A stretch of 64,000 nt of DNA from Fictibacillus terranigra (GTDB taxonomy: Bacteria > Bacillota > Bacilli > Bacillales > Fictibacillaceae), in NCBI RefSeq assembly GCF_030412265.1, contig NZ_JAUHLN010000001.1, positions 1,493,023 through 1,557,022 on the forward strand. The letters run 5' to 3'. A program made the translations under genes and the position numbers. The notes below the pieces were generated by a model. That model worked only from the letters and a program-made list of their open reading frames with translations, was not told the DNA's origin and did not search any database. Positions 1 through 8,480 of the stretch are shown piece by piece. How positions within the stretch are numbered: the first letter of the stretch is position 1; the number at the start of each line of letters is the position of its first letter.

Positions 1-302
1 TTCAGATCAAGGTTTGATAGAGTGGCCGTAATTACAACAGTGATCGCGTTTACCATCGTTTGAACGACAATCGAAGTTTGTTCAGACTCGACTTCAACAA
101 ACACATCACAGGAATCCTTGACTGTAATACATCTTTCAGTAACTTGTTTTTGAACGTCAGCTTGAGCGAGGTCGAAATTAAGACCCCCATTTTCAGCAAA
201 TGCATTAAACCTACTAGTATTTCCATTGCAGCAAGGATGACATTTTCTATCATTTTGCTGAGCTCCCGCTGCCATTTCACAATTATTATCGAATAAACCC
301 AT
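1..302 (-). CDS. Spore coat protein, CotX/CotV type (3' part outside window)
   Basis: Reading leftwards from an ATG at 302-300, the frame stays open to the window edge, so about 100 codons are visible and the stop is not. A GGAGG ribosome binding site lies 8 bases before the start. The first 40 residues are rich in Asn, Gln and Cys. They are followed by ITVKDSCDVFVEVESEQ and then a hydrophobic stretch VVQTMVNAITVVITATL. That pairing resembles the C-terminal domain of CotX/CotV proteins, which form the insoluble outer crust of Bacillus spores. It is the best single sign that the organism sporulates. The family call is by eye and the exact paralogue cannot be told. Confidence 0.68.
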   Translation of the reverse strand, partial: MGLFDNNCEMAAGAQQNDRKCHPCCNGNTSRFNAFAENGGLNFDLAQADVQKQVTERCITVKDSCDVFVEVESEQTSIVVQTMVNAITVVITATLSNLDL

Positions 303-749
303 TGTTTTTTCCTCCAATTTCAATTTCTTGTATTTCTTTATTACATTAAATGCAAGAATTGATAGCTTGGTATAGATAAACGTCTTGTAAACTTGCATTT
401 ATATTTTATTTTTAGCGCCCTTTTTTTGCTTTTTAGCAATCGATAACAACTAGAGGAAGTTCTTCCTTTTGTGAGTTTCATATTGCCCATATCAAAAAAG
501 ACGGCAACAAAGAATAACTAAAGAAAGATGAATTCAGAAGAAAAACTGATGGGTTCCAGGCTTTCATCCACGCCTTGTATAGAGCAGATGAAGTGCTAGT
601 TGATGATATAGATTTCTTTTTAGACGATATCGCTTTTTAGAGAATGCTATCATTGCTCAAATGGCTGAGTTTTGAAATAATTATTTTAACCTAAAGGGGC
701 AGGATTCTTAAGTTTGATTTAAAAATCTTCGAGGAGGGGAATCTCATCT
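303..749. other. Gap with a possible gene remnant and a partial repeat
   Basis: No intact gene is seen. On the + strand one frame is open from about 529 to a TAG at 638-640 and reads like coding sequence (DGFQAFIHALYRADEVLVDD), but it has no start and no family I recognise. A short copy of the dispersed repeat part C (AAAGGGGCAGGATT) lies at about 693-711, just before the next gene, as in the rest of the array. Confidence 0.4.
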
Positions 750-1022
750 ATGCATTACATAACTACATGTTTGAAAATTATTAGATAAGAACTTAATGAA
801 ATAATGAGGGAGTTCAAAAAATTTGAGGAAGAAACTAATAAAGAAGAAGGATGTATCAAATTCCATGCTTATCCTCTTGTACCAACAGAACGAAAAATAA
901 TACTTTGGGTAAACTTGGCAAAAAGAAGAAGTGTAAATATTGATTTTACCAAACCACACACCAAAAATGTGCAAAAACAAAAACTAACAGAAGTAGAATG
1001 GTTAATTAAAAGTAATGTGTAA
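750..1022 (+). pseudogene. Antibiotic-biosynthesis-monooxygenase (ABM) family protein, decayed
   Basis: A GAGGAGGGG ribosome binding site at 731-739 precedes an ATG at 750, but the frame meets TAA at 786-788 after 12 codons. The same frame then continues as ELNEIMREFKKFEEETNKEEGC to a stop at 1020-1022. The rest resembles small ABM-fold proteins of the YgiN type (EEGCIKFHAYP near the middle, FTKPHT then a C-terminal helix). Around 908-940 the frame appears shifted by one base and then restored, because a neighbouring frame gives the more family-like TWQKEE. Damage is therefore a premature stop plus compensating indels. A shorter product from ATG 804 cannot be excluded. Confidence 0.55.
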
Positions 1023-1118
1023 AAAAGGCCTACAACGATTTAGAGTGTGGAGGATTAAATCTTTTTTTGCAATTACGTTGAGCAATGATCAATAAGCGCT
1101 TTTCATTACCTTAAGATT

Positions 1119-1172
1119 AAGCTGCCATATCAGGTAGCTTTTCTTATTGAGCTAACGGGCATGTTTGTTTAA
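1119..1172 (+). repeat. Dispersed A-B-C repeat, copy 1 (parts B and C)
   Basis: A hairpin AGCTGCC/GGTAGCT followed by TTCTTATTGA (part B) and GCTAACGGGCATGTTTGTT (part C). The next gene's ribosome binding site follows within 15 bases. Confidence 0.7.
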
Positions 1173-1197
1173 CAATGAATGTTGGGAGGAGTTTTTA

Positions 1198-1746
1198 ATG
1201 AGGGTTACTCAAAAAGATTTTTATATTCGTAATTTGCGTTATATTATAAGGTCTGCAAAAGAGAAAGATGCGAAAAACATGTCTGAAGTAAGAGTGCAGA
1301 TAGATGGCGAAACAGAAAATATGGATAGAGAAAAAGGCGAGGCGTACATAGACGAATCAGGTTTTAAACAGATAATTAATGATGATACAGAAAGTGTAAG
1401 TAACCTATTTTTAGTTGCTGAAGTTAATGAAAGAATTGTAGGTTTTTCAAGGTGTGAAGGGAACAAATTGAAAAGAAGTTCTCATAAAGTAGAATTTGGA
1501 GTCTGTGTATTAAAAGAATATTGGGGATACGGTATAGGAAAAAACCTTTTAAAAGAATCTATTCATTGGGCAGACTCAAATGAAATTAAGAAAATAACTT
1601 TGAGTGTTCTCGAAACGAATGATAAGGCTATAGAGCTTTATAAAAGATACGGTTTTGAAGTGGAAGGTATTTTAAAAAAAGACAAAATTCTAACTGACGG
1701 AAATTACTATAATACCATATTGATGGGAAGGTTTGATAGGAATTAG
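1198..1746 (+). CDS. GNAT-family N-acetyltransferase
   Basis: 182 residues. The start is taken at ATG 1198 because TGGGAGGAG lies 8 bases before it; an in-frame TTG at 1165 has no such signal. The C-terminal half carries the GNAT acetyl-CoA site: strand VEFGVCVLKEYWGYGIGKNLL, with the pyrophosphate loop YWGYGIG, then the helix and the late NDKAIELYKRYGFEVEG motif. It should transfer acetyl from acetyl-CoA to an amine, in the cytoplasm; the substrate cannot be read from the sequence. It is a lone gene between two copies of the dispersed repeat, with no obvious promoter of its own and no operon partner. Confidence 0.85.
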   Translation: MRVTQKDFYIRNLRYIIRSAKEKDAKNMSEVRVQIDGETENMDREKGEAYIDESGFKQIINDDTESVSNLFLVAEVNERIVGFSRCEGNKLKRSSHKVEFGVCVLKEYWGYGIGKNLLKESIHWADSNEIKKITLSVLETNDKAIELYKRYGFEVEGILKKDKILTDGNYYNTILMGRFDRN

Positions 1747-1766
1747 AGAACAATCTTTCTCAAGTT

Positions 1767-1852
1767 ATTAAACTGCGGGTGCTTAAAGTAGGATGGCTAC
1801 GGTGATCCCATTTTTTATTGTGCTAACGGGGCAGGTTAGCAAATAAAACTGT
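1767..1852 (+). repeat. Dispersed A-B-C repeat, copy 2
   Basis: Part A is degenerate (AAACTGCGGGTGCTTAAAG). Part B is a weaker hairpin followed by TTTTTTATTG. Part C is a perfect hairpin GCTAAC-GGGGCAG-GTTAGC at 1832-1850. The next gene's ribosome binding site is 14 bases on. Confidence 0.75.
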
Positions 1853-1880
1853 TACATCTATGGTAAGAGGAGGAAAGAGA

Positions 1881-2516
1881 GTGCTAAATACAAATCAATT
1901 AGGTAAGATCGTCATTCTGAACGGAACTCCTCGGTCAGGAAAATCAAGTATAGCAACCATTGTCCAAAATACGTTTGATGGAGTTTGGATGAATTTAGGT
2001 GTTGATAATTTTATTCGAATGACCCCTCAACGCTACCAACCTGGAATTGGATTAAGACCTGGAGGCGAACGCCCTGATTTAGAGCCATTAATCGTTACCT
2101 TGTATCAGGCTATGTACGAATCTATTGCAGCACACAGTCGATTAGGTTTGAACGTGGTTGTTGATGTTGGGCATCACGATCACTATTCAACTAGGAGAGC
2201 GATTCTTTATAAGTGTGTTAGTATTTTGAAGGGTTTTCCCGTGTTATTTGTGGGTATCCGATGCCCCCTACATGTTGTAATGGAGCGACGAATTGCGACT
2301 TGGAATAATAGCTACGCTGAAGATGGGTCTGTACCAAAACCCATTATGATGTGGCAGAAATCCGTTCATTTTCCAGGTATCTATGATCTGGAGATAGATA
2401 CATCGGTTCTAAGTCCTGAAGAATGCGCAAATTTGATTCGAAAAAGATTAGAAGAGAATCCCATAAATACAGCATTTAAGCGTCTTGCAGATATGATAAA
2501 CGAAGAGACAAACTGA
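1881..2516 (+). CDS. Chloramphenicol-phosphotransferase-like P-loop kinase
   Basis: 211 residues from GTG 1881, chosen because AGAGGAGG ends 8 bases before it; ATG 1860 lies upstream of that site. The N-terminus has strand KIVILNG and a Walker A loop GTPRSGKS at about residues 15-22, with an Asp at about 42 (GVDNF) where chloramphenicol phosphotransferases keep their catalytic base. Later segments GERPDLEPLIVTLYQAMYES and VVVDVGHHD fit the same family (CPT-like). The known member phosphorylates the 3-hydroxyl of chloramphenicol using ATP; many homologues have unknown substrates, so resistance is only a possibility. It is flanked by repeat copies 2 and 3. Confidence 0.75.
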   Translation: MLNTNQLGKIVILNGTPRSGKSSIATIVQNTFDGVWMNLGVDNFIRMTPQRYQPGIGLRPGGERPDLEPLIVTLYQAMYESIAAHSRLGLNVVVDVGHHDHYSTRRAILYKCVSILKGFPVLFVGIRCPLHVVMERRIATWNNSYAEDGSVPKPIMMWQKSVHFPGIYDLEIDTSVLSPEECANLIRKRLEENPINTAFKRLADMINEETN

Positions 2517-2521
2517 ATTCG

Positions 2522-2552
2522 TTATTAAACTAACGGTGCAGAATAGTTGAAG
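2522..2552 (+). repeat. Dispersed repeat, copy 3 (short A/C form)
   Basis: A reduced copy: AAACTAACGGTGCAGAATAGTTGAAG with no central hairpin B. It sits between two genes, and the next ribosome binding site is 10 bases on. Confidence 0.6.
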
Positions 2553-2573
2553 AAAAAACTTAGGGGGAGAATA

Positions 2574-3335
2574 ATGAACTTAGAGCAATTCGAACAGCAT
2601 ATTAAAAAACTTTTTGATGAAGAATTATTAGAAGAACTTTGTGACGATTACGGTTTTACTAATAAGTCGAATAATTCAATTTCAAGAATTGGATATTCAA
2701 CAAATTTATCCATTGAAACAATTGAAAAAGCTGTGAAGAACAATGTTGATTTGATGGTTACTCATCACGATGCCTGGGAATTTATTTATGGATTAAGAGA
2801 GGAATGCCTAAAGAAATTACAAGAGCATAATATTAGTCACTTCTGGATACACGGTCCTTTAGACTTTAGCGAATTTGGCACTTGTACTTCTCTTATGAAT
2901 GTTGTCGGTATAGATAACATTATTAAATACTCGGTTTATAATAATGGGGATGTTCCTGGAATAGGAGAATTTAGTGAGCCTATTGATTTTCATCTTCTTG
3001 TTCAAAAAATGAGAGATGTGTTAGAGGAGCCAGTTAGAGCCTGGAGGAATAATGATAAGAAAGTAAAGAAGGTAGGAGTGTTAACAGGTGCAGGGCATTC
3101 TTCAAACCATATAAAAATGGCAATTGAAGAAGGTTGTGATACCTATATTACAGGAGAAGCAACCTTATATACTATACAATATGCTCAATTTGTAGGGATT
3201 AACCTTTTAGTTGGTAGTCACACTTTTACAGAAATATTTGGTGTAGAAAGTCTAGCAAATAAAATTCAGCATTTAGATAAAGCCATTAAACTTGTTAAGT
3301 TAAAGGAAGACCACTTTGAGTTCAATCATAAATGA
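2574..3335 (+). CDS. NIF3-family (GTP cyclohydrolase I type 2) metal-binding protein
   Basis: 253 residues from ATG 2574 behind AGGGGGAGA; the in-frame TTG 2547 lies inside the repeat and lacks a binding site. NIF3 hallmarks are the metal-ligand segment DLMVTHHDAW (about residues 60-70), the central VGVLTGAGHSS and DTYITGEATLYTIQYA, and a C-terminal SHTFTE. NIF3 proteins form toroidal hexamers with a di-metal site; their cellular role is poorly defined. The length fits the short form without the inserted PII-like domain. The usual chromosomal NIF3 copy lies next to rpoD-region genes, so this isolated copy inside the repeat array is probably an accessory paralogue. Confidence 0.78.
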   Translation: MNLEQFEQHIKKLFDEELLEELCDDYGFTNKSNNSISRIGYSTNLSIETIEKAVKNNVDLMVTHHDAWEFIYGLREECLKKLQEHNISHFWIHGPLDFSEFGTCTSLMNVVGIDNIIKYSVYNNGDVPGIGEFSEPIDFHLLVQKMRDVLEEPVRAWRNNDKKVKKVGVLTGAGHSSNHIKMAIEEGCDTYITGEATLYTIQYAQFVGINLLVGSHTFTEIFGVESLANKIQHLDKAIKLVKLKEDHFEFNHK

Positions 3336-3365
3336 TTTTATGTTTTTCCGACTTTGTGAAGACTT

Positions 3366-3454
3366 GTACTTAAACAAACGGGTGCCGTTAGTTGAAAATT
3401 GGAGCTGTCTATAAGGCAGCTTTTTCTTATGGTACTAAAGGGGCAGGTTAGCTT
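3366..3454 (+). repeat. Dispersed A-B-C repeat, copy 4 (full length)
   Basis: Part A is AACAAACGG-GTG-CCGTTAGTT, part B is the hairpin AGCTG/CAGCT with a T-run, and part C is GTACTAAAGGGGCAGGTTAGC. It lies between the NIF3 gene and the DUF2975 operon. Confidence 0.8.
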
Positions 3455-3613
3455 TTAAAGTTATAGAGCATTTCTTTGAATGAGGAATGCTTTTTATTTT
3501 CGCTTAAAACAAAATGCACAATAAAAATATTATCCAAATTAATATAAATTTATTGTAAATCGATAAATTTTATATTAAAATCAAAATCAGAATAAATAAG
3601 TGAGGTGCTTTTT

Positions 3614-4096
3614 ATGGAAAAAGTAACAACGTTGTTTTTAAAAATAGCTGTTATTCTTTTAGGCGTCCCAGTTCTTGGTCTGTGCATCTTTTTGGTGCCT
3701 GAGATGGCGAATCTTGCCGCAAAATTGCTTCCAGAGTTTGCTTTTATAAAACATCTCGTTTACATCGCTTTTGATGCATCGGCGATACCTTTTTACTTTG
3801 CTTTGTATCAGGCTTTCAAACTGTTACACTATATTGACAAAAATAAAGCTTTCTCCGATTTATCTGTAAAAGCTTTAAAGAAAATCAAATACTGTGCCAT
3901 CACAATCAGTATTTTGCATGTGCTAGTTTGGCCGCTCTTCTATATCTTTGCGGAAGCAGACGACGCACCAGGAGTCATCTTTGTCGGATTGGTTGTTCCT
4001 TTTGCTTCGATGGTTATCGCAGTCTTTGCGGCTGTTCTCCAAAAACTTTTACAAGAAGCAATTAATATCAAATCAGAAAATGATTTAACGGTCTGA
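3614..4096 (+). CDS. DUF2975 membrane protein (YoaS-like)
   Basis: 160 residues from ATG 3614 behind GAGGTG. Four hydrophobic spans are visible (about 8-32, 47-67, 96-116 and 124-148), with a polar KNKAFSDLSVKALKKIKY loop between spans 2 and 3 that is typical of DUF2975. The pairing of a DUF2975 protein with a tiny Cro-type regulator immediately downstream matches the Bacillus subtilis yoaS-yozG arrangement. The gap to the regulator is only 11 bases, so they are co-transcribed. The molecular function is unknown; the regulator-membrane pairing suggests membrane-controlled regulation, which is inference. Confidence 0.75.
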   Translation: MEKVTTLFLKIAVILLGVPVLGLCIFLVPEMANLAAKLLPEFAFIKHLVYIAFDASAIPFYFALYQAFKLLHYIDKNKAFSDLSVKALKKIKYCAITISILHVLVWPLFYIFAEADDAPGVIFVGLVVPFASMVIAVFAAVLQKLLQEAINIKSENDLTV

Positions 4097-4107
4097 GGTG
4101 AATAACA

Positions 4108-4323
4108 ATGGCAATTATAATCAATATTGATGTGATGTTAGCAAAAAGGAAAATGAGCGTAACAGAACTTTCGGAGAAGGTTGGAATAACAATGGCGAAC
4201 CTTTCTATATTGAAAAATGGAAAGGCAAAAGCGATTCGATTATCCACTTTAGAGGCAATTTGTAAGGCTTTAGAATGTCAGCCTGGAGATATTTTAGAAT
4301 ACAAAAGTGACGAAGACAGTTAA
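4108..4323 (+). CDS. Small Cro/CI-type regulator (YozG-like)
   Basis: 71 residues, nearly all one helix-turn-helix domain: MLAKRKMSVTELSEKVGI, then the recognition helix TMANLSILKNGKAKA and a capping segment LEAICKALECQPGDILEY. This is the YozG/XRE small-regulator form, lacking any effector domain. It sits 11 bases after a DUF2975 membrane gene and about 50 bases before a large membrane protein, so the three look like one operon. It probably represses its own operon; no operator could be picked out. Confidence 0.85.
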   Translation: MAIIINIDVMLAKRKMSVTELSEKVGITMANLSILKNGKAKAIRLSTLEAICKALECQPGDILEYKSDEDS

Positions 4324-4371
4324 ACATTGTGGAGGAAACTTAATATAACAATTATTAGGGGAGGTATAACT

Positions 4372-5619
4372 ATGGACATTAACAATTTGATTATTGAAAA
4401 TATTGCTAACCCTCATGAGCTGGAGAGAATGTATAGAAAAGACCCGAAAGCTTTTAAAAAGTCATTCTCACACGCATTGGAACAAATTCCTGATTCTCAG
4501 GTTCTTGGTGTTTGGTATGAGAGATTGCATTTCAAGGAGACGGCAAATACAGAAAAATCTTCCTTGCTTCAAAAAGGTTTCTTATTCATGGGCATTTTAG
4601 CCATTCTGGCCGGGATAAGCACCAGGATCATTTTCCATTTTGTCGAACAGGAAGCGATTGCTCCAATTAACCTGGCTTTTGGTATAATTCCCTTTATTGC
4701 TGCCTATTTTGTTTACAATAATAATCCGAAAAAAAGTGTTATATACTCCCTTGCAGCGTTGTTCCTAATTTCCGGGTTATATCTTAATATGCTGCCATTA
4801 AATTATAAAGACAGTATTAACCTTGCTTATTTACACCTTCCCATATTCTTATGGGTATTGACAGGGCTTGCATTTACAGGAAATGAATATTCAAAAGGCA
4901 GTACAAGATTAGCCTATATTAAATTTAATTTGGAATATTGTATTCTCTACGCCAGCATGGCAGTTAGCGGAATGGTACTAGCAGCATTAACCATGCAGTT
5001 ATTTAGCTTTGTTGGCTTGGATATAGAAGACTTCTATTTTAGTAATGTCGTTTTATTTGGTGCTGCCGCTCTCGCTATTGTGGCTGCATACCTGGTATCA
5101 ATGAATCTTAAACTTGCTAAGAATATTACACCATATATAGCTAAAATTTTTAGTCCTCTTGTCCTGATTACATTGTTGGTCTATCTTATAACGGTTATAT
5201 GGGTCGGAAAAAATCCATTCTTGGACCGCAATTTCCTGATAGCCTTCAACGGAATACTCCTTGGTGTATTGGCCGTTACCATATTTTCCATTATCGAGAG
5301 CGACTCAGACGAGAAAAAGAACATTTCAGATTATATAAATTTTGCCTTAATTGTTCTTGCGCTTTTCATTGACAGTGTGGCTTTGTCAGCCATCGTGTTC
5401 AGACTTTCTTCTTATGGGATTACGCCTAATAGACTTGCTGTTTTAGGAGTAAACATACTTATCTGGGTAAATCTAGTTTGGATTATGCTCTCCTATATTC
5501 GTTTTCTACTAAACAAATCCGGACCTTCAACTATCCAAGATGCCGTTACTAAGTATTTGCCGGTCTACGGACTTTGGGCAGCTTTCGTTACATTTACTTT
5601 TCCTATAATTTTTAATTAG
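4372..5619 (+). CDS. Polytopic membrane protein of unknown function
   Basis: 415 residues from ATG 4372, which follows GGGGAGGTATAACT; the in-frame start at 4327 lacks a site. The first 70 residues are soluble and charged (NPHELERMYRKDPKAFKKSF). From about residue 72 to the end there are roughly ten hydrophobic spans with short loops, ending close to the C-terminus. I do not recognise a named family. It is the third gene of the DUF2975-regulator operon, so it may be the transporter or sensor that operon serves, but that is inference from position only. Confidence 0.7.
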   Translation: MDINNLIIENIANPHELERMYRKDPKAFKKSFSHALEQIPDSQVLGVWYERLHFKETANTEKSSLLQKGFLFMGILAILAGISTRIIFHFVEQEAIAPINLAFGIIPFIAAYFVYNNNPKKSVIYSLAALFLISGLYLNMLPLNYKDSINLAYLHLPIFLWVLTGLAFTGNEYSKGSTRLAYIKFNLEYCILYASMAVSGMVLAALTMQLFSFVGLDIEDFYFSNVVLFGAAALAIVAAYLVSMNLKLAKNITPYIAKIFSPLVLITLLVYLITVIWVGKNPFLDRNFLIAFNGILLGVLAVTIFSIIESDSDEKKNISDYINFALIVLALFIDSVALSAIVFRLSSYGITPNRLAVLGVNILIWVNLVWIMLSYIRFLLNKSGPSTIQDAVTKYLPVYGLWAAFVTFTFPIIFN

Positions 5620-6067
5620 AAAGGCTCTGTTAATGTAACGAAAAGCTAATCTTCTATAACGTATAAAATCCTTAGATTGGAAAGACCCTTTATTGCTGGT
5701 TGTCCTATTTCGTTTATAACCCTCTTCAACTGTAATGGTACCATACATAGAAAAAGGTGAATTCCTCTTACAGAATGCACCCTTCAGTGTAAGTACATCT
5801 TTTCACATTTAATCTAAATCAAAATCAAACTTAAAACCTGCAAGTTTAGCAATCAAATACGTTTCAAAAAGTCCTATTTCGTTGGGCACATGAAACTGGA
5901 CATATTTTAAAGAATCAAGTTGCAACAATATATTATGTCTTCTGGCGCCCCGTTTAATTTGGATGGTAATGCAAAGGAAGCGATCCAATGTGGACAAGTT
6001 TGGTGTTACGTTCACAATCGTGACCAACAATTAATACAACGGTAACGGTTTTTAATATGGTTTGACA
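5620..6067. other. Gap; unassigned remnants
   Basis: No intact gene is seen. On the minus strand one frame from 6030 to 5809 ends in KYVQFHVPNEIGLFETYLIAK and looks coding, but has no convincing start or known family. The segment at about 5624-5750 starts GGCTCTGTTAATGTAAC, which resembles insertion-sequence ends, but no transposase follows. Confidence 0.3.
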
Positions 6068-6152
6068 ATTCCATAAACCGGTGCGTTAGCTGAAGATTGG
6101 AGCTGTCTATAAGGCAGCTTTTTCTTATGGAACTAACGGGCAGGTTACTTCA
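6068..6152 (+). repeat. Dispersed A-B-C repeat, copy 5 (full length)
   Basis: Part A is CCGGTGCGTTAGCTGAAG, part B is GGAGCTGTCTATAAGGCAGC plus a T-run, and part C is AACTAACGGGCAGGTTACTT. It is nearly identical to copy 4 through part B. Confidence 0.8.
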
Positions 6153-6203
6153 ACAAGCGAACTGATATAATTGAATCTATAAATTTAGTAAGGAGATGTA
6201 CTT

Positions 6204-6764
6204 ATGAGAACAGAAAAAGAGAAGATGTTAGCTGGGGAAATGTACAACCCTGCTGACCCATTATTATTAAAGGAACGTGAGGAAGCGAGACGAAAAGTTA
6301 GAATTTATAATCAAACATTAGAAACTGAAGTAGAAAAACGTTCAAAGTTATTAAAGGAATTACTCGGTTCCACTGGAGAAAATGTATATATGGAACCAAA
6401 TATACGTTTTGACTATGGCTATAATACACACGTTGGTGAAAACTTTTTTGCAAACTTCGACTGTACCATCTTAGATATTTGTGAAGTGCGATTTGGTGAT
6501 AATTGTATGCTTGCACCTGGTGTACAAATCTATACTGCAACACATCCACTTAACCCAACTGAACGCAATTCTGGTAAAGAATACGCAAAACCGATTACCA
6601 TTGGAAATAATGTATGGATTGGTGGAAGTGCACTAATTAACCCAGGAGTAACAGCAGGGGATAATGTTGTAATTGCATCAGGTGCGGTAGTTACTAAGGA
6701 TGTACCAGATAATGTTGTAGTGGGTGGCAATCCAGCCAAAGTAATTAAACAGATTGAAATATAA
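6204..6764 (+). CDS. maa: Maltose O-acetyltransferase
   Basis: 186 residues from ATG 6204 behind AAGGAGATG. The N-terminal [19 protein letters not shown] is the maltose/galactoside acetyltransferase 'Mac' segment. The remainder is a left-handed beta-helix of hexapeptide repeats ([17 protein letters not shown], then [19 protein letters not shown]). The catalytic His lies in TATHPL. The family moves acetyl from acetyl-CoA to the 6-hydroxyl of sugars, probably as detoxification. Length and motif order are normal, and the gene looks intact. It lies alone between repeat copies 5 and 6. Confidence 0.9.
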   Translation: MRTEKEKMLAGEMYNPADPLLLKEREEARRKVRIYNQTLETEVEKRSKLLKELLGSTGENVYMEPNIRFDYGYNTHVGENFFANFDCTILDICEVRFGDNCMLAPGVQIYTATHPLNPTERNSGKEYAKPITIGNNVWIGGSALINPGVTAGDNVVIASGAVVTKDVPDNVVVGGNPAKVIKQIEI

Positions 6765-6774
6765 GCTATTTTCT

Positions 6775-6860
6775 TATTGAACTAACGAGTGCGTTCGCTT
6801 GAGTTAACCAGGAGCTGTCTTTAAGGCGGCTTTTTCTTATGGAACTAAAAGTGGCAGGAT
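6775..6860 (+). repeat. Dispersed A-B-C repeat, copy 6
   Basis: Part A is AACTAACGAGTGCGTTCGCTT, part B is GGAGCTGTCTTTAAGGCGGC plus TTTTTCTTATGG, and part C is AACTAAAAGTGGCAGGATTA. From part B onward it begins the longer direct repeat described separately. Confidence 0.8.
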
Positions 6861-6981
6861 TATTGAATAAGCAAGGGGTGGGTTTTATTAAGGTAGATAT
6901 TTCTAAATCGTAAAGTTCTGGCAGGTCAAACAGGCTGTCTTGTAGAAACTTAGAGATAGAGATATGAAATTCATTAAATTG
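6818..6981 (+). repeat. Long direct repeat, left copy
   Basis: About 160 bases from repeat part B through GCAAGGGGTGGGTTTTATTA and TTCTAAATCGTAAAGTTCTG to ATGAAATTCATTAAATTG. It recurs almost unchanged at 8431-8583, so the two genes between are bracketed. The left copy runs directly into the GGAGG site of the hydrolase gene; the right copy does not. Confidence 0.85.
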
Positions 6982-6993
6982 GAGGAAAAAACG

Positions 6994-7563
6994 ATGGCAG
7001 AAGTTTTGTTGTTACACCATGTTTTAGGACGAACGAAGGGGATTGAAGCAATCGCCGATCAACTGAGAGATGCGGGGCATACTGTGCACGTGCCAGATTT
7101 ATTTGACGGCCGCAAGTTTTCCTCGCTGGAGGAAGGCTTGGTATTTGTGAAGGAAATCGGATTTGAAGAAGTGAAGGCGCGCGGCGTTCGAGCAGCCAGC
7201 GAGCTTTCACGCGATATCGTCTATGCTGGTTTTTCACTCGGTGTCCCGGCAGCACAGCAGCTCGCTCAAACTCGTGAAGGCGCCAGAGGCGCACTGTTTT
7301 TTCATGCCTGCCTCCCGACCTCGGCGTTCGAATCTCAGTGGCCGGCCGACTTGCCTGTGCAAATTCACGCCATGAGTGCAGATCCTTTTTTCGTTGAAGA
7401 CGGCGACATCAACGCGGCCCGTGAGCTTGTGGCTTCGGCCAATCACGCTGAACTTTTTCTGTACGAAGGCAAGGAACATCTCTTCACCGACAGCAGTTTA
7501 CCGTCTTACGATGCTGACGCGACGAAACTTGTGATCAAGCGGGTTCTCGACTTTCTCGAGTAG
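6994..7563 (+). CDS. Dienelactone-hydrolase family alpha/beta hydrolase
   Basis: 189 residues from ATG 6994, nine bases after GGAGG; the in-frame ATG at 6964 belongs to the duplicated flank. The order is VLLLHHVLG near the N-terminus, DLFDGRKF after strand 2, the nucleophile elbow YAGFSLG (Ser rather than the Cys of classical dienelactone hydrolases), an acidic residue near AMSADPFF, and a C-terminal His in GKEHLFTD. The cytoplasmic esterase or hydrolase role is general; the substrate is unknown. Codon use is clearly more GC-rich than in neighbouring genes, shared with the next gene, which suggests the pair arrived together. The next gene starts 44 bases downstream. Confidence 0.8.
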   Translation: MAEVLLLHHVLGRTKGIEAIADQLRDAGHTVHVPDLFDGRKFSSLEEGLVFVKEIGFEEVKARGVRAASELSRDIVYAGFSLGVPAAQQLAQTREGARGALFFHACLPTSAFESQWPADLPVQIHAMSADPFFVEDGDINAARELVASANHAELFLYEGKEHLFTDSSLPSYDADATKLVIKRVLDFLE

Positions 7564-7607
7564 TACTTTTGAGGTCTGTATATGAGAAACGACAAGGAGT
7601 TGATTGT

Positions 7608-8270
7608 ATGAAATTTCTCCTCACATCTGCAGGCGTTAATAACAAAAGCATACACGACGCGCTAGTTGATATGCTGGACAAGCCGATCGCCGATTCCACA
7701 GCACTGTGCATCCCCACTGCGATGTACGGAGGGGGCGGACCAGGCGTGAAAATTTGGAAGTTCATCAGCGGGAATCCCGAGCACCCCATGGTTAATTTAG
7801 GTTGGAAGTCAGTAGGCGTGCTGGAGCTCACTGCGCTGCCAAGCATTGACAAAGATCGCTGGGTGCCACTGGTACAGGAAACGGACGTCCTGTTGGTATC
7901 CGGAGGCGACGCTCTCTACCTAAACCACTGGATGCGAGAATCGGGGCTGGCAGATCTCTTACCGTCTCTGCGCGCAGTCTATGTGGGAATGAGCGCCGGG
8001 AGCATGGTGATGGCACCTAACATTGGAGAGATCTTCGTTGGCTGGACTCCACCCAACGGTGAGGACAAAACACTTGGTCTTGTTGATTTTGCAATGTTTC
8101 CACACCTTGATCACGAGATGCTGCCGGATAACACCATGGCTAACGCAGAGCGATGGGCTGCCGAGATAAAAGGGCCGGCATATGCCATTAACGATGATAC
8201 CGCCATTAAAGTGATTGATGGAGAGGTCGAAGTTATCTCCGAAGGGCATTGGAAGCTATTTTCGCCTTGA
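7608..8270 (+). CDS. Peptidase S51 family (dipeptidase E-like) protein
   Basis: 220 residues from ATG 7608 behind AAGGAG. The Ser nucleophile lies in the elbow YVGMSAGSMVMAP, which is diagnostic of S51 peptidases and class-I glutamine-amidotransferase-like folds. VLLVSGGDALYLNHW and the FPHLDHE segment match too. Dipeptidase E enzymes cut Asp-X dipeptides; other members have different roles, so only the fold family is firm. It forms a GC-rich pair with the upstream hydrolase, inside long direct repeats, and seems intact. Confidence 0.8.
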   Translation: MKFLLTSAGVNNKSIHDALVDMLDKPIADSTALCIPTAMYGGGGPGVKIWKFISGNPEHPMVNLGWKSVGVLELTALPSIDKDRWVPLVQETDVLLVSGGDALYLNHWMRESGLADLLPSLRAVYVGMSAGSMVMAPNIGEIFVGWTPPNGEDKTLGLVDFAMFPHLDHEMLPDNTMANAERWAAEIKGPAYAINDDTAIKVIDGEVEVISEGHWKLFSP

Positions 8271-8374
8271 TATTTCTCCTCCGATAAAAATATCAAAAAA
8301 ACGTATGCGAGATGCATTGTGTTGCAATTTAGAGGTGTATAGGTTTCTTATCAATATATTGTGAAGGTTTCACT

Positions 8375-8480
8375 TAAGATAACGGGTGTGTTCATATTAT
8401 GGAGTTAACCAGTTTTGAAGATCGGAGTTGTCTTTAAGGCGGCTTTTTCTTATGGAACTAAAGTGGCAGGATTATTGAAG
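8375..8480 (+). repeat. Dispersed A-B-C repeat, copy 7
   Basis: Part A is AAGATAACGGGTGTG, followed by a short insert. Part B is GGAGTTGTCTTTAAGGCGGC with TTTTTCTTATGG, and part C is AACTAAAGTGGCAGGATTA. No gene starts after this copy. Confidence 0.8.

Noticed and set aside
50..296. Two overlapping short frames near the left end, one on each strand
   Set aside because: Both lie inside the spore-coat gene in other frames and have no ribosome binding site; the minus-strand frame from 302 fits a known family.
5620..5760. Possible insertion-sequence end (GGCTCTGTTAATGTAAC)
   Set aside because: No matching second end or transposase could be seen, so it was not called as a mobile element.
6974..8317. 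Many long minus-strand frames opposite the hydrolase and S51 genes
   Set aside because: They are antisense shadows caused by the higher GC and codon pattern of the two real genes.
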